From assembly GCF_003627795.1 (NCBI RefSeq), contig NZ_CP032684.1, forward strand, positions 1,341,001-1,405,000: DNA of 64,000 bases. Direction: 5' to 3'. Positions 9,286 to 18,811 of this stretch are shown piece by piece; the first letter of the stretch is position 1, and the number at the start of each line of letters is the position of its first letter. Origin of the DNA: Rhizobium sp. CCGE531. Lineage in GTDB: Bacteria > Pseudomonadota > Alphaproteobacteria > Rhizobiales > Rhizobiaceae. Under the pieces are notes generated by a model. That model was not told the origin of the DNA and did not search any database. It saw nothing but the letters and a program-made list of their open reading frames with translations. Both the position numbers and the translations under genes were made by a program.

Positions 9286-10068
9286 TTAATTTTCCGAGAT
9301 TCTTTTGTCGTGTGTCGTTTGGGATAATGCCAGCAGCGCGGCGAATATGACAAGCGATGAGAGCCAGCCGAGCACGGCATCGGAGAGGTAATGTCCGCCA
9401 AAAGCCACCCGAAGCGCGGGAATGAGGATTGAAACGGCTGCGATCGGCAGGGCGGCCGCCGATCGGTATGGCTGCGGGATGATGAAGATCAGGCAGAACA
9501 GCCAGCCGGCAGCCGCCGCTTCGCCCGAGATGAACGAACAGTTGCTGACGCATTTTCCAGCGAAGGATCCCGCGTGCACGAAATCGAGCGTGCCGCCGAA
9601 GAGGTCGGTCTGCCTCGGGCGCGGGCGCCCCGAAAAAGCCTTCAGCCAGAGATTGACGATCAGCACCGGGCCGATCAGCAGCGACCCGAGCGCGATCTTG
9701 AGATTGCACGCCCGCAGCCTGTTGAAGGTTGCCCCGTGATGCTGCCAGCACTGGAACAGCATCCAGGCGAGAACGGCTGCTACGATGTAGGGGAGCTGGA
9801 AGAATATCTCCCGCAACAGCCGCATATGCGTGTCCGCATTATAGGGGAAGATGCCGCATATCTGTTCGGGACGAGCGCTCGCCAGGCACTGCTGCGGCAG
9901 AAAAAACATGTTGGCGACGGCGAGATCGATCTGTGGAAAAACCGAGAAGAGGCCAAGCAGTGCCCACCAAAGACAGAAGAGGCCGATGAAGGCATCGCCC
10001 GCAGTGCGCGGTCGCAGAATCTCGGGGAAGCGGTCTTCGCGATTGAAGCTGTTGAAATCTATGATCAA
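9286..10068 (-). CDS. PAP2 superfamily membrane phosphatase
   Basis: This is a 260-residue polytopic PAP2 (type 2 phosphatidic acid phosphatase) protein. The three phosphatase motifs are recognisable: KX6RP at residues 143-151 (KAFSGRPRP), the central motif at 179-183 and RX5HX3D at 220-230 (RVAFGGHYLSD). The central motif, normally PSGH, reads ISGE, so the usual general-acid histidine is replaced by glutamate. The location directly upstream of lptFGD suggests a lipid A or undecaprenyl-phosphate substrate, as for LpxE, LpxF or LpxT, but the sequence does not tell which. The start is uncertain: TTG at 10068 with a weak GGAAAG upstream. Confidence 0.8.
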   Translation of the reverse strand: MIIDFNSFNREDRFPEILRPRTAGDAFIGLFCLWWALLGLFSVFPQIDLAVANMFFLPQQCLASARPEQICGIFPYNADTHMRLLREIFFQLPYIVAAVLAWMLFQCWQHHGATFNRLRACNLKIALGSLLIGPVLIVNLWLKAFSGRPRPRQTDLFGGTLDFVHAGSFAGKCVSNCSFISGEAAAAGWLFCLIFIIPQPYRSAAALPIAAVSILIPALRVAFGGHYLSDAVLGWLSSLVIFAALLALSQTTHDKRISEN

Positions 10069-10277
10069 GGCGGCTTTCCGGCAAAAGGTCGGGCCGCCAC
10101 GGAGGGCGGCTAAAACACCATTGCGTGTAGCCTAGCCGCGATAAATGACAGGGATTTGAAACCGCCGAACAGGCTTCTTTAGCGGATGCTTTGCCAACCG
10201 CTTGTGTTCCCTAGTCAAACCTAGAATGATGGTTGTGCAAACTTCCCTTATTAAGACGCATGTTTATCGGAGCAGAA

Positions 10278-11774
10278 ATGTCTGTGAAATTCGAGATTTC
10301 CTTCGCCAAGTCGGCTCGCCTCAGCGGCGGTCTGGCCATCCTCCTGAAAGGCACGGACAGTGAGCTGCCGGCGGGCGCCGAAAGCGCCGATCCGGCCAAT
10401 GTTTTCGCCAAGGCCGCCCCCATATCCGGCTTCAAGAGCAAGGCGTTGAGCGCTCTGGATATCATCGCTCCCGAAGCCTCGCCCGTCGATCGGATCATTG
10501 TCATCGGCACCGGCAAGGCCAGGGATCTGGCTGCGCATGACTGGCTGAGGCTTGGCGGCAGCGCCGCGGCGAAAATCCGCAACGTCGAGAAAGTCGCCAT
10601 CTTCCTGGACGCGCCGGCAATCGAGGTTGGAGCCAAGGAAGCCGCTGATTTTGCCCTGGGCATGCTCCTGCGCGGCTATAGCTTCGATACATATAAGACG
10701 AAGAAGGGCGACGATGACGAAAAGAACGGCTCCCGCAAGGCGGTGAAGGTCACGATCGTCACCCAGGAGGCCGCGGCCGCCAAGAAACTTTATGCAACCT
10801 CCGAAGCCGTCGCGGGCGGCGTCCTCCTTGCGCGCGATCTCGTCAACGAGCCGCCGAATGTCCTCGGCCCCGTGGAGTTCGCGGCCAAGGCCAAGGAGCT
10901 GGAAAAGCTTGGCGTCGAGATCGAGATTCTGACGGAGCGCGAGATGCGCCGGTTTGGCATGGCCGCTCTGCTCGGCGTCGCGCAGGGTTCTGCCCGGCCG
11001 CCGCGCCTGGTGGTCATGCAATGGAAGGGCGGCAAGGCCAAGGAGAAGCCGGTTGCCTTCATCGGCAAGGGCGTCGTCTTCGATACCGGCGGCATTTCCA
11101 TCAAGCCCGCCGCCGGCATGGAAGAAATGAAGGGCGATATGGGCGGGGCGGCGGCCGTCACCGGCCTGATGCACACGCTTGCCGTGCGCGAAGCCAAGGT
11201 CAACGCCATCGGCGTCATCGGCCTGGTCGAGAACATGCCCGACGGCAATGCGCAGCGCCCCGGCGATATCGTCACTTCCATGTCCGGCCAGACGATCGAG
11301 ATCATCAACACGGATGCCGAGGGGCGGCTCGTTCTGTGCGATGCGCTCTGGTACACGAACGACCGCTTCAAGCCGCAGTTCATGATCAACCTGGCGACCC
11401 TGACCGGCGCCATCCTCGTCGCGCTCGGCAACCTGCAGGCCGGCCTGTTCTGCAACAACGACAAGCTCGCGGACGAGCTGACCGCGGCAGGCCTCGTGAC
11501 AGACGAGCGCTTGTGGCGCATGCCGCTCGGCAAGGACTACGACAAGATGATCGACAGCAAGTTCGCCGACATGAAGAACACCGGCGGCCGTCATGCCGGC
11601 TCGATCACCGCCGCCCAGTTCCTCAAGCGCTTTGTCGGTGAAACCCCGTGGGCGCATCTCGATATCGCCGGCACGGCGATGGGCTCGATCCAGGACGAAA
11701 TCAACCAGTCCTGGGGTTCCGGTTTCGGCGTGCGCCTGCTCGATCAGCTGGTCCGCGCCAACTACGAATCGTGA
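10278..11774 (+). CDS. pepA: leucyl aminopeptidase (M17)
   Basis: PepA removes N-terminal residues from peptides as a cytoplasmic hexamer with two catalytic metals. The 498-residue product has the variable N-terminal domain and the catalytic M17 domain. The lysine and aspartate ligand motif ([15 protein letters not shown]) and the signature [15 protein letters not shown] are present. The ATG at 10278 follows a GGAG ribosome-binding site; a more upstream ATG at 10233 lacks one. It diverges from the PAP2-lpt genes and is followed 32 bases later by holC, a pairing (pepA-holC) common across proteobacteria. In E. coli PepA also acts as a DNA-binding architectural protein; nothing here shows that. 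Confidence 0.96.
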   Translation: MSVKFEISFAKSARLSGGLAILLKGTDSELPAGAESADPANVFAKAAPISGFKSKALSALDIIAPEASPVDRIIVIGTGKARDLAAHDWLRLGGSAAAKIRNVEKVAIFLDAPAIEVGAKEAADFALGMLLRGYSFDTYKTKKGDDDEKNGSRKAVKVTIVTQEAAAAKKLYATSEAVAGGVLLARDLVNEPPNVLGPVEFAAKAKELEKLGVEIEILTEREMRRFGMAALLGVAQGSARPPRLVVMQWKGGKAKEKPVAFIGKGVVFDTGGISIKPAAGMEEMKGDMGGAAAVTGLMHTLAVREAKVNAIGVIGLVENMPDGNAQRPGDIVTSMSGQTIEIINTDAEGRLVLCDALWYTNDRFKPQFMINLATLTGAILVALGNLQAGLFCNNDKLADELTAAGLVTDERLWRMPLGKDYDKMIDSKFADMKNTGGRHAGSITAAQFLKRFVGETPWAHLDIAGTAMGSIQDEINQSWGSGFGVRLLDQLVRANYES

Positions 11775-11806
11775 CCAGCAGGATTTTGTGAGATAGAAGG
11801 GACGGC

Positions 11807-12256
11807 ATGACCGACGTTCTCTTCTATCACCTGACGGAATCGAAGCTCGAAGACGCCCTGCCGCCGTTGATCGACAAGAGTGTCGAGCGCGGCTGGCAGG
11901 TCGCCGTGCAGATGCGCGAGCCGGCGCGCCGCGATCTCCTCGATTCGCATCTGTGGACCTATCGCGAAGACAGTTTCCTGCCGCATGGCACGGATGAAGG
12001 CGAGATTGTGGACAGGCAGCCGGTGCTTCTGACCGTCTCCTCCGACAACCTCAACAACGCCACGGTGCGCTTTTTCATCGATGGCGCCGAGGCTACGGAT
12101 GTCGGAACGTACCAGCGCGTCGTGCTGATGTTCGACGGCTATGATCAGGAGCAGCTGGAAAGCGCACGCGCGCAATGGAAGCGGCTGAAAGGCGAGGGGC
12201 ATAACCTCACCTATTGGCAGCAGACGCAGGATGGCCGTTGGGAAAAGAAGGCTTAG
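11807..12256 (+). CDS. holC: DNA polymerase III chi subunit
   Basis: HolC (chi) links the clamp-loader psi subunit to SSB during replication. The 149-residue product fits the family, with the N-terminal VLFYHLTESKLEDALPPLI and the mid-region EDSFLPHG segment typical of chi. It follows pepA at 32 bases, in the conserved pepA-holC order. The stop codon overlaps the start of a stem-loop repeat element that fills the space before the next gene. Confidence 0.93.
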   Translation: MTDVLFYHLTESKLEDALPPLIDKSVERGWQVAVQMREPARRDLLDSHLWTYREDSFLPHGTDEGEIVDRQPVLLTVSSDNLNNATVRFFIDGAEATDVGTYQRVVLMFDGYDQEQLESARAQWKRLKGEGHNLTYWQQTQDGRWEKKA

Positions 12257-12350
12257 AGCATTTTCGCTTTTTTCGAATCGCGAAAGCGCTCTACCTCTTT
12301 GTTTTTACGCATTCCGGAAGGAAACCGCTGCGCACTTTTCCCGGAAATAC
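12255..12350. repeat. dispersed rhizobial intergenic repeat
   Basis: The 95 bases between holC and the convergent GrpB gene begin with an imperfect stem-loop (12255-12292: AGAGC and TTCGC pair with GCGAA and GCTCT). An A/T-rich stretch and a segment ending CCGCTGCGCACTTTT follow. I recognise this as a repeat type found many times between genes in Rhizobium genomes. A related CCGCTTCGCACTTTTT core occurs at 26141-26203. The role is unknown; it could act as a transcript end for the convergent pair. Confidence 0.6.
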
Positions 12351-12351
12351 T

Positions 12352-12897
12352 TTAGTCGCCTTCCGCCAGAATCTTTTGAATGAAGTCCTTCTTGGCGGCG
12401 GTATAGGCTGCGCGATCATTGGCATGTTTTGCCGCAAGCTCGACCTTCAGAGCCTCATAGGCATGTGCGAGATCCGGACGCTTGCGCATTCTGTCCCGGA
12501 AGAGGATGAACTGGCGCCAATTCAGGCCGCCATGCTCGACCACATGCACCAGGTGCGTGCGGGTATCCCCTTGGATATCACGACCGAAAATATGATCGTC
12601 CGGAACGATATTGCTGCCGGCATAGACATAGCCGATCGATGCCATCGGCTCGACGCAGGCAAGGCCATCCTCGAAGCGCCGAACGCCGACTGCTATGTCG
12701 ATGATGGGCTTGGCCTTGATTTCGGGGATGGAGGTGCTGCCGAAATGCTGCACGTCGACGGCGAGGTCTCCGAGGGCGCTGCGAATGGCAGCTTCCTCCA
12801 GCAAATAGGCCTCGTGCCAGCTCTGGTTCGGCTCCGCAAGCTTGACCGATTTATTGCCGACGCCGAGGCCGAAGGGTTGTACATTTTCCGTTGCCAT
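12352..12897 (-). CDS. GrpB family protein
   Basis: The 181-residue product belongs to the GrpB (UPF0157) family, a nucleotidyltransferase-like fold of unknown general function. The family core is present: VQHFGSTSIPEIKAKPIIDIAVGV, followed by THLVHVVEHGG and LLFRD-like LFRDRMRKRPDLAHAYE. I chose the ATG at 12897 because GGGGAG lies just upstream; an earlier in-frame ATG at 12936 has no such site. It converges with holC and follows the sugar dehydrogenase gene on the same strand after a 75-base gap. No biological role can be read from the context. Confidence 0.85.
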   Translation of the reverse strand: MATENVQPFGLGVGNKSVKLAEPNQSWHEAYLLEEAAIRSALGDLAVDVQHFGSTSIPEIKAKPIIDIAVGVRRFEDGLACVEPMASIGYVYAGSNIVPDDHIFGRDIQGDTRTHLVHVVEHGGLNWRQFILFRDRMRKRPDLAHAYEALKVELAAKHANDRAAYTAAKKDFIQKILAEGD

Positions 12898-12972
12898 CGG
12901 CAACTCCCCGATGAAGATAATGCACCACGCTAGCATGTTGCGGGGCGCGTTGTCTCCATCGGGTAAAGCCCA

Positions 12973-13896
12973 TCAATCGTAAAATGCTTCGACGAATTTG
13001 CGCTTGCCGAGCATGAAGGCATCGGCGACGTGGCGCAGTGGCGAAACGTCGACATCGGACGTGCCGGCTTTGACGATTTCGGCAAAGCGGCGATAGAGCG
13101 AAGGATATTCGGCTTCAGGCGCGGAGAATGTCAGCTCGCCGTTGACCGAAAGCTTGGAGCCGCCTTCGGCGAGAACCATCTGTCCGGCGTCGGTTTCGGC
13201 GACGATATCCCAGCTCTGCTTGCCGGTCTGGCGCCAGTCGAATTCGGCATGAACCGGAAGGCCCTGACCGCTCTTGAAGTGCAGATCGGCGGCAATCGGC
13301 GAATCCCGGTTTTCCGGGAATTCGAGCGTCGCGCCGGTCAGGAAGAGCGGCGGCAGGATGTGGGTGACGATCGACAGCGCGTTGATGCCGGGGTCGAAGA
13401 CGCCGAGGCCGCCCGCCTGCCAGATCCATTCCTGGTTCGGATGCCAATGGCGCACGTCTTCCTTCCAGATCACGTGGGCGCTGTGGATAGTGGTGCCCGC
13501 GAGGAAGGTCTTTGCCGCCTCCACGGCCGGAGCATAGCGCGAATGCCAGCTTGCAAAGAGCGACACACCCTTTGCTTTTGCGAGGTTTTCGAGATCGGCA
13601 ACTTCGCTCAGCGTCGCGCCCGGCGGCTTTTCAAGAAAAACATGCTTGCCGGCCGAAAGCGCCTTGTAGGCGGCTTCATAGCGATATTGCGGCGGCATGC
13701 AGAGCGATACCGCATCGATCGCCGGTACGGCATCGAGCATGGTTTCGATGGTCGTAAAGGACTGGATGCCTTCGACGGTGCCATGGCGGCTTGCCGTCGC
13801 GATCAGTTTGAGATCCGCGTTGTTCGCGATGGACGGAAGGTGCTGGTCGCGGACGATCTTGCCGACACCGACGATAGCGAGGTTGATGGGGGACAT
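12973..13896 (-). CDS. L-arabinose/D-galactose 1-dehydrogenase type oxidoreductase
   Basis: This 307-residue Gfo/Idh/MocA family protein closely resembles the NAD(P)-dependent L-arabinose 1-dehydrogenase and D-galactose 1-dehydrogenase of Azospirillum and related bacteria. The N-terminal Rossmann motif reads VGVGKIVRDQHLP, the active-site lysine is in EKPPGAT, and WHSRYAP, WKEDVRRWHP-like WKEDVRHWHP and GLGVFDPGINALSIV follow the same order as in those enzymes. It would oxidise the sugar to its lactone, the first step of non-phosphorylating pentose or hexose breakdown. It diverges from a TRAP permease pair, suggesting, by inference, uptake of a related substrate. Substrate preference cannot be read from sequence. 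Confidence 0.85.
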   Translation of the reverse strand: MSPINLAIVGVGKIVRDQHLPSIANNADLKLIATASRHGTVEGIQSFTTIETMLDAVPAIDAVSLCMPPQYRYEAAYKALSAGKHVFLEKPPGATLSEVADLENLAKAKGVSLFASWHSRYAPAVEAAKTFLAGTTIHSAHVIWKEDVRHWHPNQEWIWQAGGLGVFDPGINALSIVTHILPPLFLTGATLEFPENRDSPIAADLHFKSGQGLPVHAEFDWRQTGKQSWDIVAETDAGQMVLAEGGSKLSVNGELTFSAPEAEYPSLYRRFAEIVKAGTSDVDVSPLRHVADAFMLGKRKFVEAFYD

Positions 13897-13990
13897 GGGT
13901 GTCTCTCGATTAGTATGATTATTGATGCGATCTTTATCAGAATGCCGCATGTGGGCAAGGGCGGCAAATCGCAAATGCAGCGACTGGATC

Positions 13991-14006
13991 CAATGTACGA
14001 ACATTG
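13991..14006. promoter_or_regulatory. candidate operator palindrome
   Basis: A perfect inverted repeat CAATGT-ACGA-ACATTG lies in the 229-base gap between the divergent sugar dehydrogenase and TRAP permease genes, about 95 bases from the dehydrogenase start and 120 from dctQ. The form and place suit a dimeric repressor such as a GntR-type protein. No regulator gene is adjacent, so the binding protein is unknown. Confidence 0.4.
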
Positions 14007-14125
14007 TACCCAACCGTCATCACGCTTGGAAAACCCGTGCCGGCTCTTGATTCACCGTTTGAAATCGGCACTCTAGCTCCGTGCAGCCAAAAGAGCTTCG
14101 GAAAGAATCGCTGCGGGGGGAAATC

Positions 14126-14701
14126 ATGAAAGCATTGCTCGGCTTCAGCCGATTCGTTGACTATGTGACCGAGATCATTGGAAAATCAGTCTCATGGCTC
14201 ATTCTGGTCGCTGTCTTGGTCAGCGCCGGCAATGCCATCGTACGCAAGGTCTTCAACACCTCGTCCAATGCATGGCTGGAAGCGCAATGGTATCTGTTCG
14301 GCGCGGCCTTCATGCTCGCCGCCGCTTACACGCTCCGCCAGAACGAACATATCCGCATCGATATCGTCTACGGCTCCTTGCCGCGCCGGGTGCAGCACTG
14401 GATCGACTTGCTCGGTCATTGCCTGTTCCTCATGCCCTTCGCACTCCTGATGGTCTATGACCTCGTGCCCTATGTCCGCACCTCCTTCCTGTCGGGAGAA
14501 GTTTCCTCCAGCGCCGGCGGCCTGATCATCTGGCCGGGCAAGGCGCTACTGCTGGCCGGCTTCTTCCTGCTGGCATTGCAGGGGATCTCCGAGATCATCA
14601 AGAAGATCGCGATCATGCGCGGCGATATGGACGATCCGACCCCCTATGTACCGACACATGCGCCCCTTGATGTCGAAACCCCGGCAGGGGAGGCGCGCTG
14701 A
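14126..14701 (+). CDS. TRAP transporter small permease (DctQ)
   Basis: DctQ-type subunits are four-helix membrane proteins that pair with the large DctM permease in TRAP transporters, which import organic acids or sugars with sodium or proton symport. The 191-residue product shows four hydrophobic stretches and the family segment NAWLEAQWYLFGAAFMLAAAYTL followed by HIRIDI. The ATG at 14126 has a GGGGGG site seven bases upstream. Its stop overlaps the dctM start by one base. Substrate not determinable. Confidence 0.9.
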   Translation: MKALLGFSRFVDYVTEIIGKSVSWLILVAVLVSAGNAIVRKVFNTSSNAWLEAQWYLFGAAFMLAAAYTLRQNEHIRIDIVYGSLPRRVQHWIDLLGHCLFLMPFALLMVYDLVPYVRTSFLSGEVSSSAGGLIIWPGKALLLAGFFLLALQGISEIIKKIAIMRGDMDDPTPYVPTHAPLDVETPAGEAR

Positions 14702-16461
14702 TGGTCGAATTCATTGCCGCGAATATGGCGCCGATCATGTTCGCCTCGCTGATCGTCTTCTTGCTCCTGGGTTATCCCGTCGCCTTCGCGCTTGCCGCGA
14801 ACGGACTGCTGTTCTTCTGGATCGGCGTCGAGCTCGCGCCCCATTCGGGCGGCACCATCCATCTCTCCTGGCCGCTTCTCAACGCCCTGCCGGATCGCTT
14901 CTGGGGCGTCATGTCCAACGATACGCTGCTGGCAATCCCGTTCTTCACCTTCATGGGCATCGTGCTGGAGCGATCCGGCATGGCCGAGGACCTGCTCGAA
15001 ACGATCGGCCAGCTTTTCGGGCCGATCCGTGGCGGTCTCGCCTATGCGGTGATTTTCGTCGGTGCGCTGCTCGCCGCCACCACCGGCGTCGTGGCGGCCT
15101 CCGTTATCGCCATGGGGCTGATCTCGCTGCCGATCATGCTGCGCTATGGCTATGACCGGCGGGTCGCCTCCGGCGTCATCGCCGCTTCCGGCACGCTGGC
15201 GCAGATCATTCCGCCATCGCTCGTCCTGATCGTGCTTGCCGACCAGCTCGGCCGTTCGGTCGGTGACATGTATGCCGGCGCACTCATTCCCGGCCTGGTT
15301 CTGACCGGTCTCTACATGCTCTATGTATTGATCATGACGATCATCCGGCCGAACTCCATGCCCGCCCTGCCGAAGGAGGCCCGTTCGCTCGGCTCCGGCG
15401 TCACGTCGCTTTTCATCGCACTCTTGATCTGCGCCGGCGTGGCCTATGCGGCACATGTCTACCTGACGCCGAGCTACGGCGAAAATGCCGATATTCTCGG
15501 CGCCACGGTCGGTGTCGCCTTCATCTACGCCATTGCGGTCCTGGACAAGGGGATGAAAGTCAACCTGATGTCCCGGCTGGCGCAGCAGGTCATCATCGTC
15601 CTCATCCCGCCGCTCGCTCTGATCTTCCTCGTGCTCGGCACGATCTTCCTCGGCATCGCGACGCCGACGGAGGGCGGTGCCATGGGGGCGGTCGGTGCGC
15701 TTGCGATGGCCGCGGCCAAAGGCAGGCTGAACATGGAGGTCGTCCGCTCGGCGCTGACGTCCACGACGCGGCTTTCGGCATTCGTGCTGTTCATCCTGAT
15801 CGGCTCGCGCGTCTTCTCGCTGACCTTTTACGGCGTCAATGGCCATGTCTGGGTTGAGCATCTGCTGGTGTCGCTGCCCGGTGGCGAAGTCGGCTTCCTG
15901 ATTGCCGTCAACGCGCTCGTCTTCTTCCTGGCCTTCTTCCTGGATTTCTTCGAGCTCGCCTTCATCATCGTGCCGCTGCTGGCGCCCGCAGCCGACAAGC
16001 TCGGCATCGACCTGATCTGGTTCGGCGTGCTCCTCGGCGTCAACATGCAGACGAGCTTCATGCATCCGCCCTTCGGCTTCGCGCTGTTCTATCTCCGCTC
16101 GGTGGCCGCGCGCGTGCCCTATCTCGACAGGGTGACGGGCAAGCAGATCGCACCCGTCACGACGGGGCAGATCTATTGGGGCTCGGTGCCTTTCGTGGGC
16201 ATCCAGGTCCTGATGGTGGCGCTGACCATCATGTTCCCGCAGATGGTCATGCACTACAAGGGCGCGGGTGCTGCGGTCGATCCGAATACGATCAAGATCG
16301 AGGTTCCCGGTTTCGGCGCGCCCGGCCAGGACAATGGCAACGGCCTGCCGGGCTTGCAACTTCCAGGCGGCAATCCGCTTGATGGTAAGCCGGCCGACCA
16401 GGGCGGCGGGCAGCAGAAGCCGCCCGCCAACGATCTCAGCCAGCCGCCGTCTTTCAATTAA
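14701..16461 (+). CDS. TRAP transporter large permease (DctM)
   Basis: DctM is the large, roughly 12-helix, ion-coupled subunit of a TRAP transporter. The 586-residue product has the family repeats, including the GIATPTEGGAMGAVGAL signature (about residues 318-334) and the late NMQTSFMHPPFGFALFYLR segment (about residues 441-459). It is longer than the common 430-residue DctM. Part of this is an internal insertion with extra helices, and part is a hydrophilic, Pro/Gly/Gln-rich tail of about 60 residues after the last helix. The gene overlaps dctQ by one base and converges with the binding-protein gene. Confidence 0.93.
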   Translation: MVEFIAANMAPIMFASLIVFLLLGYPVAFALAANGLLFFWIGVELAPHSGGTIHLSWPLLNALPDRFWGVMSNDTLLAIPFFTFMGIVLERSGMAEDLLETIGQLFGPIRGGLAYAVIFVGALLAATTGVVAASVIAMGLISLPIMLRYGYDRRVASGVIAASGTLAQIIPPSLVLIVLADQLGRSVGDMYAGALIPGLVLTGLYMLYVLIMTIIRPNSMPALPKEARSLGSGVTSLFIALLICAGVAYAAHVYLTPSYGENADILGATVGVAFIYAIAVLDKGMKVNLMSRLAQQVIIVLIPPLALIFLVLGTIFLGIATPTEGGAMGAVGALAMAAAKGRLNMEVVRSALTSTTRLSAFVLFILIGSRVFSLTFYGVNGHVWVEHLLVSLPGGEVGFLIAVNALVFFLAFFLDFFELAFIIVPLLAPAADKLGIDLIWFGVLLGVNMQTSFMHPPFGFALFYLRSVAARVPYLDRVTGKQIAPVTTGQIYWGSVPFVGIQVLMVALTIMFPQMVMHYKGAGAAVDPNTIKIEVPGFGAPGQDNGNGLPGLQLPGGNPLDGKPADQGGGQQKPPANDLSQPPSFN

Positions 16462-16502
16462 GTTCGATCCGCTTCGTTTTGTCTTGATTGGGCACAATGA
16501 AA

Positions 16503-16527
16503 AACCCCGGAGCGCTGCTCCGGGGTT
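16503..16527 (-). terminator. rho-independent terminator, dctP side
   Basis: An 11-bp perfect stem (AACCCCGGAGC with its complement around a 3-base loop) lies between the convergent dctM and dctP stops. On the minus strand it is followed by TTTTT, so it mainly ends the dctP transcript; it may also stop dctM transcription. Confidence 0.8.
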
Positions 16528-16551
16528 ATGTGTCTCAAAACCGCGAGCCGG

Positions 16552-17664
<1,113 letters not shown>

Positions 17665-17814
17665 TTACTCCCCCCGGATACGAGCGGGCGAGCTGGCCCG
17701 CTCTTCGTGATCACGCAGCAACTAACCATGCCGCTCGGCGCGTTTCAAGCGTATCTGAACGCCGTGCAACCATTGAGCTAGGCGTCTGCGTCGATGTTCG
17801 TTTGCAAGCCCGCC

Positions 17815-18705
17815 TCAGCGCACCATTTTGGTGTCGGCCTGGGCAACCAGGTTGGTCGCCGGAGCCGGAGCGTGCCTGTATTTCAGCGTAACGACCTTGT
17901 AGCCCTCTTTCTCGAGGCGGCTCAGAAGAACAGGCAGCATCCGGACCGTGCGCTGGTGGATATCGTGCATCAGGACGATGCCGCGGCCGCGCCGATAGAG
18001 CTGCTTCATGGTGCGGTCCACCACCGAAAGGGGCGTCGACGTGAAGTAATCCTTGCTGTCGATATCCACGTCCATGACGATCATGTCCCGGCCGGCAATC
18101 GCCGTGCGCAGGCGCTTGGAGTCGGCAAGATAGGGGAAACGAAAGAAGGGGACATTCGTGCCGATCGCCTTGGTGACGGCATCCTTGCCACGGGCGATCT
18201 CGGTCATCGCCGCGTCGAAGGTCATCTTGTCGAGATCGGGATGGCGGAAGGTATGGCTGCCGATTGCGTCGCCATGGGCGAGGACTTCGCGAGCGGTCGC
18301 CGGATGGGCCTGCGCCATTTCCCCGACCATCATGAAGGCCGCCTTGACGCCGAACCTGTCGAGCGTGGCAAGGATGCGCTCCGTCTTGCCGGGCGCGGGG
18401 CCATCGTCGAAGGTCAGGATGACTTCCTTGTCGGCGAGCTTGATGTCCTTGAGCGAGGAGACTTCCAGTGTGCGGCCGGCAAGATCGTGCGGTCCGCTGG
18501 CGTCCTCCAGCGCGCGGGTCTCGAGATCGGCGACGAGCCATTTCTTCGGCTCCATCTCTACGGGATCATTCGCCTTTAGCGGCTTGTGACGCGGCTCTTC
18601 GGCAGCGTAGCCGCTCTTGAGCGATGCATCGTTGGCCGGTTTCGTCGCACATCCTCCCAGAGCCAGGGACACGGCGAGGCCAGCCAGCAGAACACGGTAA
18701 TTCAT
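17815..18705 (-). CDS. NodB-fold polysaccharide deacetylase lipoprotein
   Basis: The 296-residue product begins with a lipoprotein signal (lipobox LGGC, Cys at residue 19). A NodB homology domain follows: TFDDGP with the catalytic aspartates, then the zinc-binding HTFRHPDL (His-X3-His), the FRFPY motif and the C-terminal LMHDIH. Members remove N- or O-acetyl groups from peptidoglycan, chitin oligomers or exopolysaccharide. As a probable membrane-anchored periplasmic protein it would act on an envelope glycan; the substrate is not evident. It stands alone, in line with the ABC-F gene 106 bases upstream. Confidence 0.88.
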   Translation of the reverse strand: MNYRVLLAGLAVSLALGGCATKPANDASLKSGYAAEEPRHKPLKANDPVEMEPKKWLVADLETRALEDASGPHDLAGRTLEVSSLKDIKLADKEVILTFDDGPAPGKTERILATLDRFGVKAAFMMVGEMAQAHPATAREVLAHGDAIGSHTFRHPDLDKMTFDAAMTEIARGKDAVTKAIGTNVPFFRFPYLADSKRLRTAIAGRDMIVMDVDIDSKDYFTSTPLSVVDRTMKQLYRRGRGIVLMHDIHQRTVRMLPVLLSRLEKEGYKVVTLKYRHAPAPATNLVAQADTKMVR

Positions 18706-18811
18706 CAGAATCGCTCAACAATTATGTCTATGAAAGTTGAGCGTATTTTCCGCAGTTATGGTTAATGATCGGTTAGGATCGGTCGCGAAACGGTTAAGAT
18801 CGCGATGCGCT

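Noticed and set aside
14644..16497. Minus-strand frame of 617 codons opposite the TRAP permease
   Set aside because: Composition is extreme (Arg, Asp, Glu, His) and fits the complement of a membrane-protein gene.
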